64,000 bases of DNA, taken from NCBI RefSeq assembly GCF_002869965.1, contig NZ_PEBS01000022.1, positions 1 through 64,000 of the forward strand, written 5' to 3'. The notes under the pieces are model-generated. The model made no database searches. It had not been told where the DNA came from and saw only the letters and a list, made by a program, of their open reading frames with translations. This document shows positions 45,531-53,946 of the stretch, piece by piece. Positions within the stretch are counted from its first letter, which is position 1. Every line of letters begins with the position of its first letter. This DNA comes from Janthinobacterium sp. ROICE36 (lineage in GTDB: Bacteria; Pseudomonadota; Gammaproteobacteria; Burkholderiales; Burkholderiaceae_D). The position numbers and the translations under genes are program-made.

Positions 45531-46436
45531 ATGTTTTCATCGGAACATTTAAAGGGCCTCACGCCCTTCCTCGCCACGGCCGACGCGGGCAGTTTCACCA
45601 AGGCGGCCGGGCGGCTGCACCTGAGCAGTTCGGCCGTCAGCAAGAGCGTCGCGCGCCTCGAAGAACGCCTGGGCGTGCTGCTGTTCGAGCGCAGCACGCG
45701 GCGCTTGAAACTGAGCGACGCTGGCCGCGCCTATTACGCCACCTGCAAGCGCGTGCTGCAGGAACTGATGGACGCGGAAGACGTGCTGGCCGAGCATGCG
45801 ACGGAACTGGCAGGCAAGGTGCGCATTGGCGTGCCCGCTTCGTATGGCCGCATGCGCGTGATGCCGGCGCTGATTGATCTGTGCGAAAAATATCCGCAGT
45901 TGCAGCCGTCGATCACCTTCAGCGACCGCTTTGCCGACCTGTTCGAAGAGCGCATCGATATCGCCGTGCGCATCGGCGCGCCGGGCAACTGGCCGCAGAC
46001 GCTGGGGCAGATGCCGCTGGGTGAAGAACGCCTGATCTTTTGCGCGGCACCCGCTTATTTGGCGCGGCGCGGCGCGCCGGTCGCCATCATGGACCTCGAT
46101 GGCCACGACTGCATCGCCTACGGCCGGGGCGACGGCACGCCGGCGCCGTGGTTGTTTGCAAACGAGGACGGGGTGGAGCGGCGCGCGGTCCGTCCGCGCC
46201 TGACGGTGGGGGATGCCGAGGCGCAGACAGCCGCCGTGCTGGCCGGCCTGGGCATCGCGCAGCAGGCGACCTGGCTGGTGCAGGAGCACCTGGCCAGCGG
46301 CGCCATCGTCGAAGTACTGCCGGCCTGGGCCACGCCAGGCTTGCCGCTCTCCCTGGCCTGGCCGCTGGCGCGCCAGCTCACCGCCAAGACCGGCACGTTG
46401 CTCAAGGAATTGAAACAGCGCCTGACGATCAGTTGA
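45531..46436 (+). CDS. LysR-family transcriptional regulator
   Basis: A 301-residue regulator. The winged HTH occupies residues 1-60 (LTPFLATADAGSFTKAAGRL and SAVSKSVARLEERLGVLLFE), and residues 90-295 form the periplasmic-binding-like effector domain. It is divergently transcribed from the SDR gene with 98 bases between, the classical arrangement for a LysR activator and its target. Its C-terminus is 11 bases from the convergent end of the sugar-binding protein gene. Confidence 0.92.
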   Translation: MFSSEHLKGLTPFLATADAGSFTKAAGRLHLSSSAVSKSVARLEERLGVLLFERSTRRLKLSDAGRAYYATCKRVLQELMDAEDVLAEHATELAGKVRIGVPASYGRMRVMPALIDLCEKYPQLQPSITFSDRFADLFEERIDIAVRIGAPGNWPQTLGQMPLGEERLIFCAAPAYLARRGAPVAIMDLDGHDCIAYGRGDGTPAPWLFANEDGVERRAVRPRLTVGDAEAQTAAVLAGLGIAQQATWLVQEHLASGAIVEVLPAWATPGLPLSLAWPLARQLTAKTGTLLKELKQRLTIS

Positions 46437-46447
46437 CCAGCTGACGC

Positions 46448-47410
46448 TTAATACAGAACGTTCTTCGCTTCCGGCAGGTCGACATTGGCCTTGGTGACAA
46501 TCACCACGCCCGTGTTGACGAACGGCGCGACCTTCTTGCCTTCGATCAGGCTGACCAGGGTTTTCACGCCCAGCGCGCCCATCGAGTACGAACCCTGCAC
46601 GGCGGTCGCATACAGGGTGCCGTCCTTGACGAAATTTTTCAGGTCTTCATTGCCATCGAAGCCGACGGCGATCACCTTGCCGGCCTTGCCCGCCTGCGCG
46701 ATGGCGCGGCCCATGCCCACGGCCGTCGGCTCGTTCGCGCCGAAGATGCCCTTCAAGTCCGGATTCGACGCCAGCACGTCGGTCGTCTGGTTCAACGCCG
46801 TGGCCATCTGCGACTGCGAGTAATACGTGCCGACGATCTGCAGCTGCGAGTTCTTTTCGATATAGCGCTTGAAGCCGCCCACCCTGCCCGTCTCTGAACC
46901 GGCGCCCGCCACATACGACATCACGGCGATCTTGCCCGTCTTGCCGACCTGCGAAATGAGGGCCTTGGCGCTTTGCTCGCCGGCCGCCTCATTGTCGGTA
47001 GACAGGAAGGACTGGTAGTAACGCTTGCCGCTGTCGGCCACCAGCGAATCGATCAGCACCACGGGAATTTTCGCTTCCCACGCTTTCTTCAAGGCCGGCA
47101 CCAGCGCGTCCGGGTCCGACGCGGCCAGCACGATGCCGGCCACTTTGCGCGTGACGGCGTTTTCCACCATGCTGACCTGGTCGGCGATCGCCGATTCCGA
47201 GGCAGGCCCCTGGAAGGTCAGGCTGTAGCCCTTGGCATCGGCGGCGCTGGCCGAGGCACCCTTCTTGACGTTTTGCCAGTAGTTGGAATTGGTCGTCTTG
47301 ACGATCACGGCGATCTCGCCCGGGGCGGCGAAGGCAGCGCTGGAGCTCAGGGCGAAGGCTGCGGTCAACAGACCGAGCAAGATGGTGTTGAAGGCTTTGA
47401 AGGTTTTCAT
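46448..47410 (-). CDS. Sugar ABC transporter periplasmic binding protein (RbsB-like)
   Basis: A 320-residue protein with signal peptide ending SSSAAFAA and a type I periplasmic-binding fold (IAVIVKTTNSNYWQNVKKGA; VGFDGNEDLKNFV). The Peripla_BP_4 group binds ribose, xylose, galactose and related sugars. GAGGA precedes the ATG at 47410. It is the last gene of the locus, so it may be expressed from its own promoter as well. With the permease and ATPase upstream it should deliver an L-sugar, here probably L-fucose or L-galactose. Confidence 0.92.
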   Translation of the reverse strand: MKTFKAFNTILLGLLTAAFALSSSAAFAAPGEIAVIVKTTNSNYWQNVKKGASASAADAKGYSLTFQGPASESAIADQVSMVENAVTRKVAGIVLAASDPDALVPALKKAWEAKIPVVLIDSLVADSGKRYYQSFLSTDNEAAGEQSAKALISQVGKTGKIAVMSYVAGAGSETGRVGGFKRYIEKNSQLQIVGTYYSQSQMATALNQTTDVLASNPDLKGIFGANEPTAVGMGRAIAQAGKAGKVIAVGFDGNEDLKNFVKDGTLYATAVQGSYSMGALGVKTLVSLIEGKKVAPFVNTGVVIVTKANVDLPEAKNVLY

Positions 47411-47464
47411 TGTCGTCCTCATTTAATTATAGATTTATGGGTGTGACTACTTTCAGCTACTGCT

Positions 47465-48438
47465 TCAGGCGCGATTGCGCTTCTGATCGATCCAGACGGT
47501 CAGCAAGATGACCAGTCCGATAATGATTTGCTGGATAAAGCTCGATACCCCGTTCATGTTCAAGCCGTTGCGCAGGATGCCGATGACGAAGGAACCGATG
47601 ACGGTGCCTGAAATGGTGCCGATGCCGCCGATCAGCGAGGCGCCGCCGATCACGGCGCTGGCAATGGCATCGAGTTCGTACATCATGCCCTCGTTCGGCT
47701 GCGCCGTCACCAGGCGCGACATCAGCACGCAGCCCGTCAAGCCAGACAAGGCGCCGGACAAGGTGTACACCAGCAGGGTCACGCGGCCCACCTTCACGCC
47801 CGACAGGCGCGCCGCTTCCGCATTCGAGCCCACGGCATAGATATGCCGGCCAAAGGTGGTGCGGATGAGCATGATGGAGACGGCCACGGCGATCACCACC
47901 ATCAGCACCACCGGATACGGAATGCCGGGAAAGACGACTTCGGGAAAGGTACCGCCCGTGTCGCGCTCGATGCGCCACAGCACGCCGTTGCCCAGTTCGC
48001 CAAACGAATCGCCCAGGCCGGAAATGGCGCGCGCGCCCGTCACCTGCAGCGCCAGGCCGCGCGCGATCAGCATCATGCCAAGCGTGGCGATGAAGGGCGG
48101 CAGTTTCAATTGCGTGATGCAGAAACCGTTGACGGCGCCGCACATGGCGCCCACCACAACGCCGCCCAGCATGGCAACCGGCACAGGCACGCCGCTCTTG
48201 ACCAGCAGCGCGGCGGCAACGCCGGCCAGCGCCAGCACCGAGCCGGAACTCAGGTCGATGCCGCCCGTGATGATGACGCAGGTGGCGGCAATGCCCAGGT
48301 AGGCGATCGACGTGACTTGCAAGGCCACGCTCATGCCGTTGCTGACGGAGAAAAAGGCGTTGCTGGTCAGGGAAACACCAGCAGCAACAGCGACAGGCTG
48401 CCTAGTGCGGCGAATTTTTGTATCAGTTCTTTATTCAT
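47465..48438 (-). pseudogene. Sugar ABC transporter permease (RbsC-like), frameshifted near the N-terminus
   Basis: From ATG 48438 the frame reads MNKELIQKFAALGSLSLLLL VF, then meets TGA. The next frame continues with SLTSNAFFSVSNGMSVAL and runs to a normal end at 47465. One base is missing in the TTTCCC run at 48370-48375 (minus strand); the whole span would then be 325 codons, the family size. The body has multi-pass hydrophobic helices and the permease signature CVIITGGIDLSSGSVLALAG. If real, translation could only begin inside (ATG at 48334), losing the first membrane segment. Confidence 0.85.
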
Positions 48439-48456
48439 TTTTTAAACTTTCTGTTT

Positions 48457-49989
48457 TTAACGGACTGCCGCCTGGCCAAGGGCGGGACTGGCGACGCGCC
48501 CCGACGCCAGCTGCATGATCTCTTCCTGCGACGACTCGCGCGTATTGACGATGCCGCTGATGCGCCCTTCATGGAATACGGCCACCCGGTCCGTCATGCC
48601 CATGATCTCGGGCAGCTCGGACGTGATGAGCACCACGCCGATGCCGTCCGGGGCGAGCTTGTCGAGCAGCTGGTAGATGGCGAACTTGGCCCCCACGTCG
48701 ATGCCGCGCGTGGGTTCGTCGAAGAAGATGATTTTCGATTCGCGGTACAGCCATTTGCTGATGACGATCTTTTGCTGGTTGCCGCCCGAGAGGTTGCGCG
48801 CGATCTGTTTCGAGGTCGGCGTCTTGATGCCCAGCGCCGCGATGTACTGCTGCGCCACCGCCTCTTCCCTGGCGAAATCGATGAAGCCGAAACGGTTCGC
48901 CAGCCCCGATACATTGGTCAAGGTCAGGTTGGCCGCCACCGACATGCGGATCGCCAGGCCGTGGCTCTTGCGGTCTTCCGACAGGTAGGCGATGCCGTGT
49001 CCGATGGCGTCGATGGGGCTGGCGATTGTCACTGCCATGTCGCCCAGATGGATCGCGCCGCCGGTGAGCGGATCGGCGCCGAAGATGGCGCGCGCCACTT
49101 CCGTGCGCCCCGCGCCCATCAGTCCGGAAAAGCCGAGGATCTCGCCGCGCCGCAAATCAAAGCTCAGCGGGCCGAAAACATCCTTGCGGTGCAAATCGCT
49201 CACGCGCAGCAGCACCTCACCGGTTGGCGTTGAGAGGCGGTCGGGAAATTTTTCATCGAGGGTGCGGCCCACCATCTTTGCCACGATGGCGTCCAGGCTG
49301 GTGCTGGCAAAATCGTCGGTGCAGACGAATTTCCCGTCGCGCAGCACCGTCACCCTGTCGATGATGTGCTGCATCTCCTCCAGGCGGTGCGAGATGTAGA
49401 CCACGCTGACGCCAGTGCGCTTGAGTTCATTGATGATGTCGAACAGCTGGCCCGTCTCGCTTTCCATCAGCGACGACGTGGGCTCGTCCATGATCAGCAC
49501 TTCCGTATTGAGCGACAGCGCCTTGGCGATTTCCACCATCTGCTGCTGGGCGCAGGACAGGTTCTTGACCAGCTGGCGCGGGTCGATGCGCAGTTTTAAA
49601 CGGTCCAGCAGCGCCTGAGCATCAAAGCGCATTTTCTTGCGGTCGATAAAGATGCCGCGCACCGGTTCGCGCGCCAGGAAAATATTCTCCGCCACGCTCA
49701 GGTGCGGAATCAAATTCAGTTCCTGGTGGATGATGGCGATGCCGGCCGCCTCCGCATCCACGCTGCAGGCAAAACTGCACACCTTGCCCTTGTAGACCAG
49801 TTCTCCCTCGTCGGCCTGGTACACGCCGCTCATCACCTTCATCAGGGTGGACTTGCCGGCGCCGTTTTCGCCACACAGCGCATGCGCCTCGCCCTTGCGC
49901 AGGCTGAAACTGACGTTATCGAGCGCCAGCACGCCGGGGAAGCGCTTGCTGACCTTGTTCAGCGCCAGTATCTCTTCGGATTGATTCAT
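48457..49989 (-). CDS. Sugar ABC transporter ATP-binding protein (RbsA-like)
   Basis: A 510-residue protein with two ABC domains. The first has Walker A CGENGAGKSTLMK (near residue 40) and signature LSCAQQQMVEIAKAL; the second has the altered Walker A GLMGAGRTEVARA (near 280) and the signature NLSGGNQQKIVISKWL, as is usual for the RbsA/MglA/XylG group. It drives the neighbouring permease and binding protein. GGAGGAG lies before the ATG at 49989; the upstream extension of nine codons lacks support. Confidence 0.93.
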   Translation of the reverse strand: MNQSEEILALNKVSKRFPGVLALDNVSFSLRKGEAHALCGENGAGKSTLMKVMSGVYQADEGELVYKGKVCSFACSVDAEAAGIAIIHQELNLIPHLSVAENIFLAREPVRGIFIDRKKMRFDAQALLDRLKLRIDPRQLVKNLSCAQQQMVEIAKALSLNTEVLIMDEPTSSLMESETGQLFDIINELKRTGVSVVYISHRLEEMQHIIDRVTVLRDGKFVCTDDFASTSLDAIVAKMVGRTLDEKFPDRLSTPTGEVLLRVSDLHRKDVFGPLSFDLRRGEILGFSGLMGAGRTEVARAIFGADPLTGGAIHLGDMAVTIASPIDAIGHGIAYLSEDRKSHGLAIRMSVAANLTLTNVSGLANRFGFIDFAREEAVAQQYIAALGIKTPTSKQIARNLSGGNQQKIVISKWLYRESKIIFFDEPTRGIDVGAKFAIYQLLDKLAPDGIGVVLITSELPEIMGMTDRVAVFHEGRISGIVNTRESSQEEIMQLASGRVASPALGQAAVR

Positions 49990-50070
49990 GCTGTGTCTCC
50001 TCCACTCCACTGCCATAGGCCGGCGCGCCGGTGTCTGAGCACCTTGGCGGCACGCCGGTCTGCTACTCGC

Positions 50071-50937
50071 TTAACTGTCGATCAGTTGCGGATTCCAGGC
50101 ATGCACGGTCTGCCGCTGTTCACCCAGGCCTTCGATCCCCAGGCGCATGGTGTCGCCCGGTTTCAGGTACACGGCCGACGGTTTCTGGCCCATGCCCACG
50201 CCCGGCGGCGTGCCGGTGCTGATGATGTCGCCCGGGTACAAGGTCATGAAGCGGCTGATGTAGCTGACCAGGTTGGCCACGCCGAAGACCATGGTCCTGG
50301 TATTGCCGTACTGGACGCGCTTGCCGTTCACTTCCAGCCACAGGCCCAGGTTTTGCGGGTCCGCCACTTCGTCGGCGGTCACCAGCCAGGGGCCGATCGG
50401 GCCGAAGGTGTCGCAGCCCTTGCCCTTGTCCCATTGGCCGCCGCGCTCAAGCTGGTATTCACGTTCGGACAGGTCATTGACGACGCAGTAGCCGGCCACG
50501 TGCGACAGTGCATCGGCTACGCTCACATAGCGTGCGGTGGTGCCGATCACCACGCCGAGCTCCACTTCCCAGTCGCTTTTCTTCGAGTCCTGCGGCATCA
50601 CCACGGCATCGTTGGCGCCGATGATGGCGCTGGTGGCTTTCATGAACAGCACCGGCTCAAACGGCACGGCCATGCCCGATTCGGCAGCATGGTCGGCATA
50701 GTTCAGGCCCACGCACAAAAACTTCCCCACGTCCTTCCACGGCGGCGCGATACGGCCGGGATGGTCCACCACTGGCAGGCTGGCGATATCGAGCGCCGCC
50801 AAGGTCGCCAGGCTATCCTTGCCCAGGGTTGCGCCGCTAATGTCGGGCAGCACGCCGGAGAGGTCGCGCACGGCGCCGTCAGCATCGATCAGTCCAGGTT
50901 TTTCAGCGCCCTTGGCGCCATAACGCATCAGTTTCAT
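50071..50937 (-). CDS. Fumarylacetoacetate hydrolase-family enzyme (2,4-diketo-3-deoxy-L-fuconate hydrolase-like)
   Basis: A 288-residue FAH-fold enzyme. The metal-binding residues are in WEVELGVVIGTTARYVS and VNDLSEREYQLERGGQWD, and the signature SRFMTLYPGDIISTGTPPGV is intact. In L-fucose and L-rhamnose non-phosphorylative routes, FAH homologues split the 2,4-diketo-3-deoxy acid into pyruvate and lactate. The locus has the upstream dehydrogenase (SDR), so the same role is inferred. The alternative would be a general acylpyruvate hydrolase. Confidence 0.85.
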   Translation of the reverse strand: MKLMRYGAKGAEKPGLIDADGAVRDLSGVLPDISGATLGKDSLATLAALDIASLPVVDHPGRIAPPWKDVGKFLCVGLNYADHAAESGMAVPFEPVLFMKATSAIIGANDAVVMPQDSKKSDWEVELGVVIGTTARYVSVADALSHVAGYCVVNDLSEREYQLERGGQWDKGKGCDTFGPIGPWLVTADEVADPQNLGLWLEVNGKRVQYGNTRTMVFGVANLVSYISRFMTLYPGDIISTGTPPGVGMGQKPSAVYLKPGDTMRLGIEGLGEQRQTVHAWNPQLIDS

Positions 50938-50958
50938 GTGGTTCTCTCGTTGTAGTAA

Positions 50959-51714
50959 TCAGTTGGACCAGCCACCGTCGATGACGTGCGTCATGCCGGT
51001 GGTAAAGGCGGATTCGTCGGAAGCCAGATACACGGCCAGGGCGGCGATTTCCTCTGCCCGGCCCACTCTTCCCATCGGCTGGCGGGCGACAAACGCCGCC
51101 TGCACTTCAGCTATGCTCACGCCTGTCGCTGCAGCCTGCGCGGCAATGCGTTCCTTCAGCGAGGGCGACTCGATGGTGCCGGGGCAGATCGCATTGCAGC
51201 GGATGCCGCGCGTGACGAAATCGGCGGCCACCGACTTGGTCATGCCCACCACCGCCGCCTTCGAGGTGCCGTAGATAAAGCGGTTCGGCGCGCCCTTCAC
51301 GCTGGACGCCACCGACGACATATTGACAATGGAGCCGGCACCCCTGGCCAGCATGCCGGGCAGCACGGCGCGCATCAGCCGGTACATGGAGCGGGCGTTG
51401 ATGTCGAAGGAACGGTCCCAGGCCGCATCATCGCATTCCAGGATAGTGCCGCCATCTACGAAACCGGCGCAGTTGAACAGGATATCGACGGGGCCGATCT
51501 CGCCGGCCAGCGCGAGGATCGCCGCGCCATCGGTCACGTCGAGCAGGCGGATGGCGCAGCCCGTCGCCTCTTTCAGAGCGTCGAGCTGGGCCTGGTTGAT
51601 ATCGGTGGCGATCACGGTGGCGCCTTCGCGCACGAACGCTTCGACCGTGGCGCGGCCGATGCCCTGGCCGGCGGCGGTGAGCAGGGCGATTTTTCCTTGT
51701 AGTCTGGCGGTCAT
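50959..51714 (-). CDS. SDR oxidoreductase (2-keto-3-deoxy-L-fuconate dehydrogenase-like)
   Basis: A 251-residue classical short-chain dehydrogenase. The cofactor motif is TAAGQGIGRATVEAFVREGA with Asp in ATDINQ, which favours NAD. The catalytic Ser-Tyr-Lys is in SIVNMSSVASSVKG and FIYGTSKAAVVG. It matches the group that includes DHRS6 and bacterial 2-keto-3-deoxy-L-fuconate 4-dehydrogenase. The FAH gene lies 21 bases downstream, in agreement with consecutive reactions. Confidence 0.86.
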   Translation of the reverse strand: MTARLQGKIALLTAAGQGIGRATVEAFVREGATVIATDINQAQLDALKEATGCAIRLLDVTDGAAILALAGEIGPVDILFNCAGFVDGGTILECDDAAWDRSFDINARSMYRLMRAVLPGMLARGAGSIVNMSSVASSVKGAPNRFIYGTSKAAVVGMTKSVAADFVTRGIRCNAICPGTIESPSLKERIAAQAAATGVSIAEVQAAFVARQPMGRVGRAEEIAALAVYLASDESAFTTGMTHVIDGGWSN

Positions 51715-51737
51715 GTTTGTCTCCTTGTTTTTTAGGT

Positions 51738-52067
51738 CTAAGCCATATGAAATACGTGTGCCATCATCGCCCAGTGCTCACCCTCGGCGCGCGAGGCCAG
51801 CGGCTGCTGGCACGGTGCGCAAAACGTCCACCAGCGCTGCGTTTCGGGGTCGGCGGCGATGGCCGCCATATCGGCGTCAAAGTCCTCGCCGTGGTATTCC
51901 CAGTAACCGAACAGCAGGTTTTCCGGCTGGCGCAGGAAGATCGAATAATTGCTGACATGCGCTGCCGAAAGTTTGGCCAGCACCTGCGGCCAGACGGCGG
52001 CGTGCAGGGTTTTGTATTCAGCGATGCGCTCCGGCGCGATGCCGATGACCATGCCCATTCTTTTCAT
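51738..52067 (-). CDS. L-rhamnose/L-fucose mutarotase family protein (RhaM/FucM type)
   Basis: A 109-residue protein of the DUF718 family, starting MKRMGMVIGIAPERIAEYKT, with the active-site His in YKTLHAAVWPQVL and a hallmark NYSIFLRQPENLLFGYWEYH. These enzymes interconvert anomers of 6-deoxy sugars. The open frame continues far upstream, but the family begins at this Met. Its start overlaps the stop of the lactonase gene by four bases, so it is translated with it. It supports a deoxy-L-sugar as the substrate of the locus. Confidence 0.85.
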   Translation of the reverse strand: MKRMGMVIGIAPERIAEYKTLHAAVWPQVLAKLSAAHVSNYSIFLRQPENLLFGYWEYHGEDFDADMAAIAADPETQRWWTFCAPCQQPLASRAEGEHWAMMAHVFHMA

Positions 52068-52919
52068 GGCGTTTCCTGGTTGATGTCGTAAAAGCGCAGT
52101 GCATTCAGGCCAAAAATATCGTTCCTGTCCTGCAGCCCCAGATGCGCCAGCAGCGCTACGCTGGCGGCCAGCCACGCCGCATAGCCGCCGGCCAGGTCCA
52201 CCACGGGCCAGTCGCTGCCCCAGATCACGCGCCGGGGGCCGAACACGTCCAGCACATGTGCGGCAAAAGGGCGCAGGTCGTCCACGTCCCAGCCGGAGCG
52301 CGCTTCCGTCACCAGCCCGGACAGCTTGCAGTACACGTTTGGCAGCGCGGCCAGCTGCGCCATGTCTTCGCGCCAGTTGCCGAAGGCGGCAGCGGCTATC
52401 GGCGGCTTGGCCGCATGGTCGATCACGATGGACAACCCTGGATAATCGCGCGCGCAATGCTGCAGCGCAGGCAGGTGGCGCGGCAGCACCAGGGCGTCCA
52501 GTCGCAAGCCGTGCGCCACCATGGCGGCCAGGGCTGGCGCCAGCGCGGGATCGGCGATCCATGCATCGTCTTCGAGGTCCTGCAGCATGGGCCGCAAGCC
52601 TTTCAGCTTGCCGTTCGACGCCAGGCGGGCGATATTGGCCGGCGCATCAGGCGCCAGTAAATCGGTCCAGCCCACCACGGCGCGAATGAAGCTGCTTTTT
52701 TCTGCCAGCGCCAGCAGCCAGCGCGTATCGTCTTCGGACGGCAGGGATTGCACCAACACAGTTCCAGCTATGCCGTGCGCGGCCAGCAAGGGCGCCAGGT
52801 CGGCGGGCAAAAAATCGCGGTGGATGGCGGCCAAGGATGGCGGCCAAGGATGGCGGCGGCCAGTTGCCGCCGCGCGCGGCCAGTTGCCAGAAGTGCTGGT
52901 GGGCGTCGATGCGCATCAT
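52064..52919 (-). pseudogene. L-fuconolactone-type amidohydrolase (COG3618), frameshifted by a 13-bp duplication
   Basis: From ATG 52919, which overlaps the dehydrogenase stop (ATGA), the frame begins MMRIDAHQHFWQLAARGGNW, holding the metal-binding H-x-H of the amidohydrolase fold, and then shifts. The rest (IHRDFLPADLAPLLAAHGIA to IWGSDWPVVD) is in another frame. At 52822-52857 the unit GGATGGCGGCCAA occurs nearly three times in tandem; removing one 13-base copy restores one frame of 280 residues. Without it, a start at TTG 52834 would give a 256-residue protein lacking H-x-H. The family hydrolyses sugar lactones such as L-fucono-1,5-lactone. Confidence 0.88.
52822..52857. repeat. 13-bp tandem repeat, nearly three copies
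   Basis: GGATGGCGGCCAA at 52822-52834 and 52835-52847, and its first ten bases again at 52848-52857. It lies inside the lactonase coding region and causes a frameshift because 13 is not a multiple of 3. Confidence 0.95.
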
Positions 52920-53935
52920 GCGGCCACTCCCGCAGGCAGTGGCGCGCGCGCATCGAGCAAGTCCGCCTCCCGCAGCGCCAGCCACAGGGCGTCGGGCAGG
53001 GGCATGCCGAACCAGTCCAGATTTTGCCGCAGCTGCGCCAGGTCCTGCCCGCCCGGGATGCAGGAAGCGACAGCTGGATGGGCCAGCGGAAACTGCAGGG
53101 CGGCAGCTTGCAGCGGCACGCCAAAGTCACGGCAGACGGCGTCCAGGTGCGCCACGCGCTTGAGTATTGCGGCTGGCGCATCGGCATAATTGAATTTTCC
53201 GTTACCGGCCAGCACGCCCGAGTTGAACGGGCCGCCAATCACGATGGCGTTGCCGCGTTCCACGCACAGGTCCAGCAGCGGCGACAGCGAGGCCTGTTCC
53301 AGCAAGGTGTAGCGGCCGGCCAGCAAGGTGCAATCAAGATCGAATTCCGTCATCGCCCGCAGCACGACGTCGCATTCGTTGACACCGAGCCCCACGGCTT
53401 TCACCTGGCCGCTGGCGCGCAGTTGGTCCAGCGCGCGAAAGCCGCCGCCGGCCGTCAGCTGGCGCCAGTATTGCTGATCGTGTTCGCCATGCGTGGCCTT
53501 GCCGATATCGTGCACGAACACAATGTCGATGCGCTCAAGTCCCAGCCGCTGCAGGCTGTCGTCGTGCGAACGCAGCACGCCGTCATACGTGTAGTCATAA
53601 TGAGGGCGGAACGGCAGTGGCGCGGCAAAGCCGTCATCGCCAGGACGCACGGAGACGTCGGGCCGCATCAGCCGTCCCACCTTGGTGCTGATCACGAACG
53701 CATTGCGGGGCCGCTCGCGCAGGGCCGCGCCCAGCCGGTGTTCGGACTGCGTATAGCCGTAGAACGGCGCCGTGTCGAAGAAACGCACGCCGGCGTCCCA
53801 GGCGCCATCGAGGGTCGCGCGCGCCTGCGCGTCGCTGACCGGCTGGTACAGGCCGCCCAGCGGCGCGCAGCCCATGCCGATGCAGGGTAGCGACAGACCA
53901 CCACGTGGCAAGGTACGCAATTGTGTGACATCCAT
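52916..53935 (-). CDS. Aldo/keto reductase, L-fucose/D-threo-aldose dehydrogenase type
   Basis: A 339-residue AKR with the barrel start CIGMGCAPLGGLYQPVS. The catalytic Asp-Tyr-Lys-His are visible in RFFDTAPFYGYTQSEHRLG, ISTKVG and IDIVFVHDIGK. This subgroup includes NAD(P)-dependent D-threo-aldose 1-dehydrogenases that oxidise L-fucose (and L-galactose, D-arabinose) to the 1,5-lactone. GAGGG lies ahead of the ATG at 53935. It comes just before the lactonase, the next step. Confidence 0.85.
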   Translation of the reverse strand: MDVTQLRTLPRGGLSLPCIGMGCAPLGGLYQPVSDAQARATLDGAWDAGVRFFDTAPFYGYTQSEHRLGAALRERPRNAFVISTKVGRLMRPDVSVRPGDDGFAAPLPFRPHYDYTYDGVLRSHDDSLQRLGLERIDIVFVHDIGKATHGEHDQQYWRQLTAGGGFRALDQLRASGQVKAVGLGVNECDVVLRAMTEFDLDCTLLAGRYTLLEQASLSPLLDLCVERGNAIVIGGPFNSGVLAGNGKFNYADAPAAILKRVAHLDAVCRDFGVPLQAAALQFPLAHPAVASCIPGGQDLAQLRQNLDWFGMPLPDALWLALREADLLDARAPLPAGVAA

Positions 53936-53946
53936 GAGCTCGGCCC

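Noticed and set aside
36900-46440. A genomic island integrated at ssrA
   Set aside because: The region has accessory genes, but I found no integrase and no second copy of the ssrA 3' end in the window.
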